Positions 52,059 through 61,029 of a DNA stretch of 64,000 nt are shown one piece after another; positions within the stretch are counted from its first letter, which is position 1, and each line of letters begins with the position of its first letter. Origin of the DNA: Bradyrhizobium betae (lineage in GTDB: Bacteria > Pseudomonadota > Alphaproteobacteria > Rhizobiales > Xanthobacteraceae); assembly GCF_004123905.1 (NCBI RefSeq), contig NZ_MZXW01000055.1, forward strand, positions 1 to 64,000. The letters are read 5' to 3'. Both the position numbers and the translations under genes were made by a program. The notes below the pieces were generated by a model that made no database searches, was not told the origin of the DNA, and saw only the letters and a list, made by a program, of their open reading frames with translations.

Positions 52059-52448
52059 TCAGATGCTGCGGCGCTTGGCGGTGACTTCGATCTCGACCTT
52101 CATCTCGGGCTTGGCGAGGGCGCTGACAACCAGCAACGTCGCCGCCGGCCTGATGTCACCGAGCACCTCGCCGCAGACGGCGAAGTGGGCATCGATGAAG
52201 CTGGCGTCGGTGACGTAATAGGTCGCACGGACGATATCGGCCATCTCGAATCCGCCCTCCTTCAGGGCGGCTTCGATGGTCTTGAAGCAGTTGCGTGACT
52301 GGCTCGTGACATCAGAAGGCATCGTCATCGTCGTGTAATCATAGCCAGTGGTTCCCGCGACGAAGGCGAAATCGCCGTCGATCACGGCGCGGCTGTAGCC
52401 GACGGTCTTCTCGAGGGGAGAACCGGTGGAGATCAGGCGACGGGACAT
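52059..52448 (-). CDS. RidA family protein
   Basis: A 129-residue YjgF/YER057c/UK114-type protein. KTVGYSRAVIDGDFAFVAGTTG near residue 14 and ALAKPEMKVEIEVTAKRR at the end are typical of the imine/enamine-hydrolysing family. The start is the ATG at 52448; longer frames overlap unrelated sequence. Being 65 bp upstream of hss, it might deaminate reactive enamine or imine by-products of polyamine chemistry, which is inference. Confidence 0.88.
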   Translation of the reverse strand: MSRRLISTGSPLEKTVGYSRAVIDGDFAFVAGTTGYDYTTMTMPSDVTSQSRNCFKTIEAALKEGGFEMADIVRATYYVTDASFIDAHFAVCGEVLGDIRPAATLLVVSALAKPEMKVEIEVTAKRRSI

Positions 52449-52597
52449 GGGTTCGGCCTCGACTGAAAAGGGGAAATTTCGTGGGGTTAAAGGGCGTTTC
52501 CGGGGCTCGCGCAACCCCAAACGAACAGAGGCTGGCGCAGGCGCGGCCGGACGTTGCCGCTTAACGCGGCTTGGGTCGTCACCTCGATGACGATCCC

Positions 52598-53185
52598 TTA
52601 GGCCGCTTGCGCGTGGAGGCCGCGAACCGACCTCCGTTTGGGCAAGGCCGCTCCGGTCGGAACGATCATCCCCTCGGCGCCATCGAGCGCGCCGTCGGTG
52701 AATTCGACCGCCAGCAGGCGGTCGCGCTCGAACGGGCCGGGCAGCGACAGCGCGCCGGTCTTCTCGCCGGTGAAGCCGAAGCGGGCGTAATAGGGGGCAT
52801 CGCCGAGCAGGATCACGGCTTGATGCCCGCGCGCCCGGGCGGCGGCCAGCGCTTGTTGCATCAGCGCGGCGCCGATCCCGAGCTCGCGGCAGGCAGGGTC
52901 CACCGCCAGTGGTCCGAGGACCAGAGCGGGCCTGCCTCCGGCGCTGACGTGCCACAGCCGCACGGTTCCCACGAGCGTCCCCTCGCGCACGGCAGCCAGC
53001 GCGAGGCCGGCGGCAGGTGCGCGTCCGTCGCGCAGGCGCTGGCAGGTGCGGTCATGGCGGGTCTCGCCAAAGCTCGCATCCAGCAGCGCTTCACGCGTCG
53101 CGACGTCGGCAGCACGTTCCGCACGGATCGCGAACGGAGCGGCTTTCGAAGTGAGGGCGACTTGTGGCTTCCGAAAAGTGGTCAT
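52598..53185 (-). CDS. GNAT family N-acetyltransferase (YhbS-like)
   Basis: A 195-residue acetyltransferase of the YhbS/COG3153 type. It shows VRLWHVSAGGRPALVLGPLAVDP and CRELGIGAALMQQAL (acetyl-CoA loop), then VILLGDAPYYARFGF, a mark of that group. It lies between ornithine decarboxylase and ridA on the same strand. Its acceptor might be a polyamine, but that rests on position only. Confidence 0.85.
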   Translation of the reverse strand: MTTFRKPQVALTSKAAPFAIRAERAADVATREALLDASFGETRHDRTCQRLRDGRAPAAGLALAAVREGTLVGTVRLWHVSAGGRPALVLGPLAVDPACRELGIGAALMQQALAAARARGHQAVILLGDAPYYARFGFTGEKTGALSLPGPFERDRLLAVEFTDGALDGAEGMIVPTGAALPKRRSVRGLHAQAA

Positions 53186-53319
53186 GGCGCGTCAGTCCCC
53201 GCTTGAACGGACGTGCGAGGAGCACGCCGGTCCAAGGCGTCGTCAGAAATCGAAATGTCAGGGAAGGAGCCGGCAAGCCGGCTCCCGGGTTCGTCAGGCC
53301 TCTGAAAAAGCGAGGCGGC

Positions 53320-54462
53320 TTAGATGTGGTAGGTCTTCAGCGGCGGGATGCCGTTGAATGCCACCGCCGAGTAGGTCGACGTATAGGCCCCGGTGCCTTC
53401 GATCAGCAGCTTGTCGCCGATCTCGAGCGTGACGGGAAGCGGATACGGGCTCTTCTCGTACAGCACGTCGGCGCTGTCGCAGGTCGGGCCCGCGAGCACG
53501 CATGGCGTCATGTCCGCGCCGTCATGCGGGGTGCGGATGGCGTAGCGGATCGACTCGTCCATCGTCTCGGCGAGACCGCCGAACTTGCCGATGTCGAGAT
53601 AGACCCAGCGCACCTCGTCCTCGTCGCTCTTCTTCGAGATGAGCACGACCTCGGATTCGATGATGCCGGCATTGCCCACCATGCCGCGGCCCGGCTCGAT
53701 GATGGTCTCCGGAATCTGGTTGCCGAAGTGCTTGCGCAGCGCGCGGAAGATCGAGCGTCCGTAGGTGACGACTGGCGGCACGTCCTTCAGGTACTTGGTC
53801 GGGAAGCCGCCGCCCATGTTGACCATGGTCAGGTTGATGCCGCGCTCGGCGCAGTCACGGAATACCTGCGAGGCCATCGCCAGCGCGCGGTCCCACGCCT
53901 TCACCTTGCGCTGCTGCGAGCCGACATGGAAGGAGATGCCGCACGGCTCCAGGCCCAGGCGCTTGGCGACGTCGAGCACCTCGACGGCCATCTCCGGGTC
54001 GCAGCCGAACTTGCGCGACAGCGGCCACTCGGCGCCGGCGCAGTCATAGAGGATGCGGCAGAACACCTTCGCGCCGGGAGCGGCACGGGCGATCTTCTCG
54101 ACCTCGGCGGTGCAGTCGACCGCGAACAGCCGGATGCCGAGCGCGAAGGCGCGCGCGATGTCGCGCTCCTTCTTGATCGTGTTGCCGAAGGAGATGCGGT
54201 CGGGCGTCGCGCCCGCGGCCAGCGCCATCTCGATCTCGGCGACCGTCGCGGTGTCGAAGCAGGAGCCCATGGACGCGAGCAGCGACAGCACTTCCGGCGC
54301 CGGGTTCGCCTTGACGGCGTAGAACACGCGGCTGTCGGGCAGCGCCTTGGCGAAGGTCTGGTAATTGTCGCGCACGACTTCGAGGTCGACGACGAGGCAC
54401 GGCTCGGTGTCGAGGCCCTCGCTGCGGCGGTTGCGCAGGAATTCCTGGATACGATCGGTCAT
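53320..54462 (-). CDS. Ornithine/lysine decarboxylase, alanine-racemase-fold type III PLP enzyme
   Basis: A 380-residue PLP enzyme producing putrescine from ornithine (perhaps also cadaverine from lysine). The PLP Lys51 is in FYAVKANP. HVGSQQRK, EPGRGMVG (phosphate-binding) and the dimer-interface Cys328 in GPTCDSADVL are all present. It is first in the minus-strand run ahead of hss and follows a structured leader, so it is probably controlled by polyamine level. Specificity between ornithine and lysine cannot be read confidently. Confidence 0.95.
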   Translation of the reverse strand: MTDRIQEFLRNRRSEGLDTEPCLVVDLEVVRDNYQTFAKALPDSRVFYAVKANPAPEVLSLLASMGSCFDTATVAEIEMALAAGATPDRISFGNTIKKERDIARAFALGIRLFAVDCTAEVEKIARAAPGAKVFCRILYDCAGAEWPLSRKFGCDPEMAVEVLDVAKRLGLEPCGISFHVGSQQRKVKAWDRALAMASQVFRDCAERGINLTMVNMGGGFPTKYLKDVPPVVTYGRSIFRALRKHFGNQIPETIIEPGRGMVGNAGIIESEVVLISKKSDEDEVRWVYLDIGKFGGLAETMDESIRYAIRTPHDGADMTPCVLAGPTCDSADVLYEKSPYPLPVTLEIGDKLLIEGTGAYTSTYSAVAFNGIPPLKTYHI

Positions 54463-54818
54463 AGCACTCTCCCAAACGGCCCAGCGACGGGGATCCGTTC
54501 AAAAAAATAGTGTCGGATATGAGCGCTCCGGCCAGATCGCGCGATGGAGGCGCGACAAAGCCACGAGACTCAAACCAGACTGTGCTGCCGTGGATTGGTT
54601 GGGAATTTCCCGCCCGCACACCTGGCAATGAAGGACAAGCCTTTTCAGTAGCCCGCGCCGGCGTTGGAATGCCGGTAGAGACCAAAAAAGCCCGATCCGT
54701 CGTTGCTTTAAGTCGCGTCCCCCGTTGAGAGCGGGGTGCGCCGGTTCGCCTCCGGCTGCCAGTCACGGTTGCAAAAAGTGAAGTCACCTTCGACAAGGCA
54801 TCTCTTTGAGAGAGATGC
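54463..54818 (-). promoter_or_regulatory. Structured leader of the ornithine decarboxylase gene (speF-motif candidate)
   Basis: The minus-strand leader contains three perfect hairpins: GCATCTCT/AGAGATGC at 54798-54818, GCCGG/CCGGC at 54740-54756 and CCCCG/CGGGG at 54720-54736. A GCTTTTTT tract follows at ~54685. Position upstream of an alphaproteobacterial ornithine decarboxylase matches the known speF leader RNA class, but I cannot verify its consensus by eye. It may sense polyamines or act by attenuation. Confidence 0.6.
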
Positions 54819-55123
54819 TGGACGCTCCGGGTTTGCTTGGGTCTCGCGACCTTCGCACTTCCGAAGAGCCCCTCGGCTTCTTCACCCCTTGGCGGCTGTC
54901 CGGCCTCTTGTCCGGATACCTACCGACTGACACACGACCACAGGCACGTGCGAAATTGGGCAAGAGCGCACATAAGGCTTTTGACTCTGCTTCGCAAGAA
55001 TTTTTTTAGGCTGCGGACAGAATTGCCTAACATCTGCTTGCGCAGTGTTGCGCGAGCGACGCGGAAGATGAACGTGCGTTAAGTTTTCTGTGACGCGCGC
55101 GTGTCTCTGACGCGCGAGAAGCG
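54819..55123. other. Intergenic region upstream of the decarboxylase leader
   Basis: About 300 bp without a credible gene. The composition is less GC-rich than the flanks. It probably holds the promoter for the leader; I see no clear consensus. A CGCGCGT/ACGCGCG hairpin at about 55096-55117 may end the small membrane gene at 55124. Confidence 0.5.
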
Positions 55124-55375
55124 TCAACGGCGCTTGAAGAACGGCTCGACGCGCTGAGCTGCGCGGATGAAGGCGGTCATCACCAGTACGCCGAGCGCGA
55201 ACAGCACGGCCTGGAGGATGTGTGCGCCCTGGTCGCCGAGCCCCAACAGGATTGCGAGCGCCCAGCCGCCGGCAAACGCCGCGCCGAACACTTCGGCACC
55301 GATCAGGATGGCGGCGCTGATGACGGTGATGACGCTCGGCCAGACGATCTGACGGGAGGAGGAAGGCGCGTTCAT
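55124..55375 (-). CDS. Small two-helix membrane protein
   Basis: An 83-residue protein with two or three hydrophobic segments (VITVISAAILIGAEVFGAAFAGGWALAILL and ILQAVLFALGVLVMTAFI) and a basic C-terminus (RVEPFFKRR). It carries no motif I recognise. It diverges from the oligopeptidase gene and is a single gene upstream of the decarboxylase leader. Confidence 0.75.
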   Translation of the reverse strand: MNAPSSSRQIVWPSVITVISAAILIGAEVFGAAFAGGWALAILLGLGDQGAHILQAVLFALGVLVMTAFIRAAQRVEPFFKRR

Positions 55376-55525
55376 GAGTTCAGGGGTCCCAAGGCTTCGA
55401 GGCCAGGCTTCGAGGGCCGCAATCTCCCCGAAAAGGCGGCCGGGAGCAAGGGCAAATGGCCCAAAAAAGCCCCATCGCGTGCTATAGCTGGCCCCAACAA
55501 ATCAGGCTCAAAAACGAGACCAGCG

Positions 55526-57607
55526 ATGTCAGATCCCCGCCAAACTACGGACTCCGAGACCAATCCGCTGCTGAAGGCCTGGGTGACGCCGTTCGCGACC
55601 CCGCCCTTCGACGAGATCAAGCCGGAGCACTTCCTCCCGGCCTTCGAGCAGGCCTTCGCGGATCACTCGGCGGAGATCGCCGCGATCACCAACGATCCCG
55701 CGGCGGCCGACTTCGCCAACACCATCACGGCGCTGGAGCGCTCGGGCAAGCTGCTGAGCAAGGTCGCCTCGGTCTTCTACGACCTCGTCTCGGCGCATTC
55801 CAACCCGGCCATCCTGGAGATCGACAAGGAGGTCTCGCTTCGGATGGCGCGGCACTGGAATCCGATCATGATGAACGCCGTGCTGTTTGGCCGCATCGCC
55901 CAGCTGCACGAGAATCGCGCCAATCTCAGTCTCGATCCGGAACAGCTGCGCCTCCTGGAACGCACCTACACCCGCTTCCACCGCGCCGGTGCCGGCCTGT
56001 CCGACGAGGCCAAGACGCGCATGGCCGAGATCAACGAAAAGCTTGCCCAGCTTGGCACGAGCTTCAGCCACCATCTGCTCGGCGACGAGCAGGAGTGGTT
56101 CATGGAACTGGGGGAGGCCGACCGCCAGGGCCTGCCCGAAAGCTTCGTCGCCGCCGCCAAGGCTGCGGCAGACGAGCGCGGCATGGCAGGCAAGGCCATC
56201 GTGACGCTCTCGCGCTCCTCGACCGAGCCGTTCCTGAAGAGCTCGGCCCGGCGCGACCTGCGCGAGAAGGTCTACAAGGCCTTTACGGCGCGCGGCGATA
56301 ACGGCAATGCCAACGACAACAACGGAACCATCGTCGAGATCCTGAAGCTGCGTGAGGAGAGCGCGAAGCTGCTGGGCTATCCGACCTTCGCCGCCTACCG
56401 GCTCGAGGATTCCATGGCCAAGACCCCGGATGCGGTGCGCGGCCTGCTCGAGCGGGTCTGGAAGCCGGCGCGGGCACGGGCGCTCGCCGACCGCGACGAG
56501 ATGCAGGCGCTGATCACGACCGAGGGCGGCAATTTCAAGCTCGCGCCCTGGGACTGGCGCTTCTACGCCGAAAAGCTCCGGCTTCAGCGCGCCAATTTCG
56601 ACGACGCCGCGATCAAGCCGTACCTGACGCTCGACCACATGATCGCCGCCGCCTTCGACTGCGCCACGCGCCTGTTCGGCATCACCTTCGCCGAGCGCAA
56701 GGACGTCCCGGCCTGGCACCCGGACGTGCGGGTCTGGGAGGTGAAGGGTCCGGATGGCAAGCACAAGGCGCTGTTCTACGGCGACTACTATGCCCGGCCG
56801 TCGAAGCGCTCCGGCGCCTGGATGACCTCGCTGCGCGACCAGCAGAAGCTCGACGGCGAGATCGCGCCGCTCATCATCAACGTCTGCAACTTCGCCAAGG
56901 GTGCCAATGGCGAGCCCTCACTGCTGTCGCCCGACGATGCCCGCACGCTATTCCATGAGTTCGGCCATGGCCTGCACGGCATGCTCTCCAACGTGACCTA
57001 TCCGTCGCTGTCGGGCACCTCCGTGTTCACCGACTTCGTCGAGCTGCCGTCGCAGCTCTACGAGCACTGGCAGGAGCGGCCCGAGGTGCTCCAGCAGTTC
57101 GCAAAACACTACCAGACCGGCGAGCCGCTGCCGGACGATCTGCTCCAGCGCTTCCTCGCCGCGCGAAAATTCAACCAGGGCTTTGCCACGGTCGAGTTCG
57201 TCTCCTCGGCACTGGTCGACCTCGAATTCCACACCCAGCCGGCCTCGGCTGCGCAGGATGTCCGCGCCTTCGAGAAGAAGGAGCTGGAGAAGATCGGCAT
57301 GCCCGAGGAGATCTCGCTGCGCCACCGGCCCACGCAATTCGGTCACATCTTCTCCGGTGACCACTATGCCGCCGGCTATTACAGCTACATGTGGTCTGAG
57401 GTGATGGACGCCGACGCCTTCGGCGCGTTCGAGGAAGCCGGCAACATATTCGACCCCGCCGTCGCAAAACGCCTGCACGACGACATCTACTCCTCAGGCG
57501 GATCGGTCGATCCAGAAGCCGCCTACGAAGCCTTCCGCGGCCGCCCGCCGGAGCCCGATGCGCTGCTGCGTCGTCGTGGCCTGCTCGACGGCGCCAAGGC
57601 GGCCTGA
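55526..57607 (+). CDS. M3 family metallopeptidase (oligopeptidase A/Dcp-like)
   Basis: A 693-residue zinc oligopeptidase. The catalytic HEFGH is at 477-481 with the downstream Glu in the SVFTDFVELPSQ helix, and FSGDHYAAGYYSYMWSEVMD provides the His/Tyr substrate-binding residues. It lacks a signal peptide, so it is cytoplasmic and degrades short peptides. The ATG at 55526 is chosen; the frame is open far upstream but without family support. It overlaps the next gene by one base (TGATG). Confidence 0.95.
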   Translation: MSDPRQTTDSETNPLLKAWVTPFATPPFDEIKPEHFLPAFEQAFADHSAEIAAITNDPAAADFANTITALERSGKLLSKVASVFYDLVSAHSNPAILEIDKEVSLRMARHWNPIMMNAVLFGRIAQLHENRANLSLDPEQLRLLERTYTRFHRAGAGLSDEAKTRMAEINEKLAQLGTSFSHHLLGDEQEWFMELGEADRQGLPESFVAAAKAAADERGMAGKAIVTLSRSSTEPFLKSSARRDLREKVYKAFTARGDNGNANDNNGTIVEILKLREESAKLLGYPTFAAYRLEDSMAKTPDAVRGLLERVWKPARARALADRDEMQALITTEGGNFKLAPWDWRFYAEKLRLQRANFDDAAIKPYLTLDHMIAAAFDCATRLFGITFAERKDVPAWHPDVRVWEVKGPDGKHKALFYGDYYARPSKRSGAWMTSLRDQQKLDGEIAPLIINVCNFAKGANGEPSLLSPDDARTLFHEFGHGLHGMLSNVTYPSLSGTSVFTDFVELPSQLYEHWQERPEVLQQFAKHYQTGEPLPDDLLQRFLAARKFNQGFATVEFVSSALVDLEFHTQPASAAQDVRAFEKKELEKIGMPEEISLRHRPTQFGHIFSGDHYAAGYYSYMWSEVMDADAFGAFEEAGNIFDPAVAKRLHDDIYSSGGSVDPEAAYEAFRGRPPEPDALLRRRGLLDGAKAA

Positions 57608-58245
57608 TGGGCATGCGCGCCCTGTTCGGCCTGCTGCTCGCCGCTGGTCTTGTGTTCGCGGCGGGCGCTGCGCGCGCGCATCCGCATGTCTGGATTACCG
57701 CGACCAGCGAGCTGGTTTACGCTGCCGACGGCAGCATCACCGGCGTGCGACACGCCTGGACGTTTGACGACATGTTCTCTGCCTATGCGGTGCAGGGGCT
57801 CGAGAGCAAGACCAAGGGCGCCTATACGCGCGAGGAACTGGGGCCGCTGGCGCAGACCAATGTCGAGTCGCTGAAGGAATATGCCTACTTCACCTTCGCG
57901 CGAGCCGACGGCAAGAAGGAGCGTTTTAACGAGCCGGTCGACTACTTCCTCGATTACAAGGATACGGTGCTGACCCTGCACTTCACCTTGCCGCTGAAGA
58001 ACGCGGTCAAGCCCAAACAGCTGGTGCTCGAAGTGTTCGACCGCTCCTTCTTCATCGACTTCCAGATGGCCAAGGACAATCCGGTCAAGCTGATCGGTGC
58101 GCCCGCCGGCTGCCAGATGAAGCTCGACCGCCCCAGCGACGGCACGGCGACCGCGCAGAAGCTCAACGAGCAGACCTTCATGGATGGCCCGAACGCCAAC
58201 TTTGGCATGATGTTCGCCAACAAGATCACGGTGGATTGCCCTTGA
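57607..58245 (+). CDS. DUF1007 periplasmic protein (ZevA-like)
   Basis: A 212-residue protein with a signal peptide (RALFGLLLAAGLVFAAGAARA). The mature N-terminus starts HPHVWITATSELVY, the DUF1007 signature with a probable metal-binding His pair, and WTFDDMFSAYAVQG follows. In Haemophilus, ZevA of this family works with the NicO-type ZevB for zinc uptake. The next gene here is a NicO protein, so the pair is probably a metal transporter. Confidence 0.88.
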   Translation: MGMRALFGLLLAAGLVFAAGAARAHPHVWITATSELVYAADGSITGVRHAWTFDDMFSAYAVQGLESKTKGAYTREELGPLAQTNVESLKEYAYFTFARADGKKERFNEPVDYFLDYKDTVLTLHFTLPLKNAVKPKQLVLEVFDRSFFIDFQMAKDNPVKLIGAPAGCQMKLDRPSDGTATAQKLNEQTFMDGPNANFGMMFANKITVDCP

Positions 58246-59348
58246 AGCCGCAACTCTCCCCGCTCGCGCGTGGGCTCCTCACCTGTACGGCGGTTCTCCT
58301 CGTCGTGGGCGCGGCCGACGCCGCGCTCCATGATCTCCTCGCACAAAATCCCTTTGGCGCGCCGCGCCCGGCGCAAGCGGCGGAGCCCGAGGCCAGTGGC
58401 CTCATCGGCTGGCTGTTGGCAAAGCAGTCGGAATTCTATCGCCAGATGTCGTCGACCATCCGCGCCGCCAAGTCCGACGGCTCGGCGGTGTGGACGCTGC
58501 TCTTCATTTCGTTTGCCTACGGCATCTTCCACGCCGCCGGTCCCGGCCACGGCAAGGCGGTGATCGCCTCTTATCTCGTCGCCAACCGCGAGACGGCCCG
58601 GCGCGGCATCGCGCTGTCGTTCGCCTCGGCGCTGATGCAGTCGCTGGTGGCGATCCTGATCGTCGGAGTCTCGGCCTGGGTGCTGAACGCGACCGCCAAG
58701 ACCATGTGCAAGGCGGAAGGCGCGATCGAGATCGCGAGCTACGCCCTGATCGCGCTGTTCGGCCTGCGGCTGGTCTGGGTCAAGGGCCGCACGTTCATCC
58801 GCGCGCTCCAGGCGGTTCAGCCGGTGCCGGCGATCGCTGGCGTGCCGCATGACCATGATCACGGCCATCACCATCATCATGATGCGCACGATCATCACGA
58901 CCACGATCATGGTCATGGTCATGCCCACGCCCATCACGCGCACGACCACGTCCACGACGAGCATTGCGGCCACTCCCACGGCCCGACGCCGAACGAGCTC
59001 GCCGGCCCTGGCGGCTGGCGGCGCGGGTTTGCCGCGATCCTGACCGTAGGCATCCGTCCCTGCTCGGGCGCGATCCTGGTGCTGGTGTTCGCGCTGGCGC
59101 AAGGCCTGTTCTGGGCCGGCATCGCCGCGACCTTCCTGATGGGCCTCGGCACTGCAATCACCGTCGCGGCCATCGCGGTCGTCGCCGTCTCCGCCAAGGA
59201 CATCGCCGCCCGCCTCAGCGCCGGGCGCGACGGCGGCGGCGCGCTGTTCATGCGCGGCATCGAATTCGGCGCCGCCGCCCTCGTGCTGCTGTTCGGCGCG
59301 GGCCTGTTGTTCGGCTACATCGCGGCTGAGCGGACGACGTGTTTCTAG
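58242..59348 (+). CDS. NicO-family metal permease with His-rich loop (ZevB/RcnA-like)
   Basis: A 368-residue inner-membrane protein. The first half carries FAYGIFHAAGPGHGKAVIASYL, the nickel/cobalt-transporter signature, and the second half GIRPCSGAILVLVFALAQGL. A cytoplasmic or periplasmic loop at ~203-250 contains about twenty His. I start at TTG 58242, which overlaps the DUF1007 stop and has GGTGGA upstream; TTG 58236 is an alternative. Metal may be Zn, Ni or Co; the ZevAB link favours zinc import, while RcnA-like members export nickel. Confidence 0.88.
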   Translation: MKPQLSPLARGLLTCTAVLLVVGAADAALHDLLAQNPFGAPRPAQAAEPEASGLIGWLLAKQSEFYRQMSSTIRAAKSDGSAVWTLLFISFAYGIFHAAGPGHGKAVIASYLVANRETARRGIALSFASALMQSLVAILIVGVSAWVLNATAKTMCKAEGAIEIASYALIALFGLRLVWVKGRTFIRALQAVQPVPAIAGVPHDHDHGHHHHHDAHDHHDHDHGHGHAHAHHAHDHVHDEHCGHSHGPTPNELAGPGGWRRGFAAILTVGIRPCSGAILVLVFALAQGLFWAGIAATFLMGLGTAITVAAIAVVAVSAKDIAARLSAGRDGGGALFMRGIEFGAAALVLLFGAGLLFGYIAAERTTCF

Positions 59349-59356
59349 GGAAAACT

Positions 59357-59500
59357 CTCGTGCCCCGGACGCAGCGCAGCGTCTCTTCGACGATGCGCTG
59401 CAGAGCCGGAGCCCATCTCTTTGTAGGGGATCGCGTCACCTTCTGGGTCCCGGCTCTGCGGAGCAGCGCAAGAGCGCTGCACCGCGTCCCGGGACACGGG
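59357..59500. repeat. Dispersed intergenic palindrome, family 2
   Basis: Outer arms CTCGTGCCCCGGACGC and GCGTCCCGGGACACGGG with inner GCAGAGCCGGAGCCCA and TGGGTCCCGGCTCTGC. It lies between convergent genes (NicO and MAPEG), next to the stop of each. Confidence 0.8.
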
Positions 59501-59502
59501 AC

Positions 59503-59901
59503 TCACACCGGCAAAAACCGCTTCAACATCGGCATGAAGAAGATCCCGAGATTGATCGCGAAGCCGATGCTGAAGAGGATCGAGCGCAGCGTCGGGCGGT
59601 TGCCGAGATAGGTCAGCACGTAGGCGATCCGCACGATCAGGAACAGCACGGCGAGCTCGTCGATCAGCCGCTGCGGCGCCTCCCGGAATTCGGCGAGCAG
59701 CACCGCGAAGGCGAAGAACGGGAAGGTCTCGATGCCGTTCTGGTGGGCACCCAGCGCGCGCTGCGCCAGCGCGTCCTCGTAGAAAGCCGGATCGCGCGGG
59801 CGTGAATTGTCGAACCCGCGAAACCTGATCCATTTGATCGCGACGATCGTAGACAAGTAAAGCAGCAGCGTTCCAAGAACGCACCATTCCGCGAGTGTCA
59901 T
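59503..59901 (-). CDS. MAPEG family membrane protein
   Basis: A 132-residue four-helix inner-membrane protein. WCVLGTLLLYLSTIVAIKW, then ALAQRALGAHQNGIETFPFFAFAVLLAE (the central MAPEG motif with Asn/Glu), RIAYVLTYLGNRPTLRS and a last hydrophobic helix are seen. The family includes glutathione S-transferase- and eicosanoid-related proteins; the bacterial function is unclear. The ATG is at 59901; the longer minus frame continues through hemH and is spurious. Confidence 0.9.
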   Translation of the reverse strand: MTLAEWCVLGTLLLYLSTIVAIKWIRFRGFDNSRPRDPAFYEDALAQRALGAHQNGIETFPFFAFAVLLAEFREAPQRLIDELAVLFLIVRIAYVLTYLGNRPTLRSILFSIGFAINLGIFFMPMLKRFLPV

Positions 59902-59982
59902 CAGCCCCTCCCGCTTGGGTGCGACCCTAGCGATTCCGGCCTCATCTTGACAAGTTCGGACCAACGCGCGACCCACAGAGCC

Positions 59983-61020
59983 ATGACAAACGTCGTCCCC
60001 ATCGAGACTGCGAAGCCGGCCGTTCAGTCCGCCCCGAAGCGCGTCGGCGTGCTTCTGGTCAATCTCGGCACGCCCGATACGGCCGATGCGCCGGGCGTGC
60101 GGGTCTATCTCAAGGAGTTCCTGTCCGACGCCCGCGTCATCGAGGACCAGGGCCTGATCTGGCAACTGGTGCTGAACGGCATCATCCTGCGCAGCCGTCC
60201 CCGCACCAAGGCGCTCGACTACCAGAAGATCTGGAACACCGAGCGGAACGAGTCGCCGCTGAAGACCATCACGCGCTCGCAGAGCGACAAGCTTGCGGCC
60301 GCGCTGTCGGACCGCGATCACGTCGTCGTGGACTGGGCGATGCGCTACGGCAATCCCTCGATCAAGGCGGGCATCGACGCGCTGATCGCCAGGGGATGCG
60401 ACCGCATCCTCGCTGTGCCCCTGTATCCGCAATATTCCGCTCCGACCTCGGCGACCGTCTGCGACGAAGTGTTCCGCGTGCTCGCCCGCCTGCGTAACCA
60501 GCCGACGCTGCGGGTGACGCCACCTTATTACGAGGACGAAGCCTATATCGAGGCGCTCGCGACCTCGATCGAGACGCATCTGGCGACGCTGTCGTTCACG
60601 CCGGAGCTGATCGTCGCCTCGTTCCACGGCATGCCGAAATCCTATGTCGACAAGGGCGATCCCTATCAGGAGCAGTGTGTCGCCACGACCGAGGCGCTGC
60701 GCCGCCGGCTCGGCATGGACGACACAAAGCTGCTGCTGACCTTCCAGTCCCGCTTCGGCAATGACGAGTGGCTCCAGCCTTACACCGACAAGACTATGGA
60801 GCGCCTCGCCAAGGAAGGCGTGCGTCGCATCGCGGTGGTGACGCCGGGCTTCTCCGCCGACTGTCTGGAGACGCTGGAGGAGATCGCGCAGGAGAATGCC
60901 GAGATCTTCAAGCACAATGGCGGCGAGGAGTTTTCCGCGATCCCGTGTCTGAACGACAGCGATCCCGGCATGGATGTGATCCGCACGCTGGTGCTGCGCG
61001 AGCTCCAGGGCTGGATCTGA
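59983..61020 (+). CDS. hemH: Ferrochelatase
   Basis: A 345-residue enzyme inserting ferrous iron into protoporphyrin IX, the last step of heme synthesis, at the inner membrane. It shows VGVLLVNLGTPDTADAPGVRVYLKEFLSD at the start, the catalytic His in ASFHGMPKSYVDKGDPY, and TFQSRFGNDEWLQPYT with the second metal-site acid. The ATG at 59983 is used; a TTG at 59947 is possible. It is followed by a gene 9 bp downstream. Confidence 0.97.
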   Translation: MTNVVPIETAKPAVQSAPKRVGVLLVNLGTPDTADAPGVRVYLKEFLSDARVIEDQGLIWQLVLNGIILRSRPRTKALDYQKIWNTERNESPLKTITRSQSDKLAAALSDRDHVVVDWAMRYGNPSIKAGIDALIARGCDRILAVPLYPQYSAPTSATVCDEVFRVLARLRNQPTLRVTPPYYEDEAYIEALATSIETHLATLSFTPELIVASFHGMPKSYVDKGDPYQEQCVATTEALRRRLGMDDTKLLLTFQSRFGNDEWLQPYTDKTMERLAKEGVRRIAVVTPGFSADCLETLEEIAQENAEIFKHNGGEEFSAIPCLNDSDPGMDVIRTLVLRELQGWI

Positions 61021-61029
61021 GGAGCCCCC

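Noticed and set aside
54540..54796. Minus-strand open frame in the decarboxylase leader, continuous with another frame of the decarboxylase gene
   Set aside because: It is out of frame with the decarboxylase and overlaps the hairpins; it is better explained as non-coding leader.
59902..59982. Possible Irr or Fur box before hemH
   Set aside because: No TTTAGAA-type or Fur-like palindrome is visible in the 80-bp gap.
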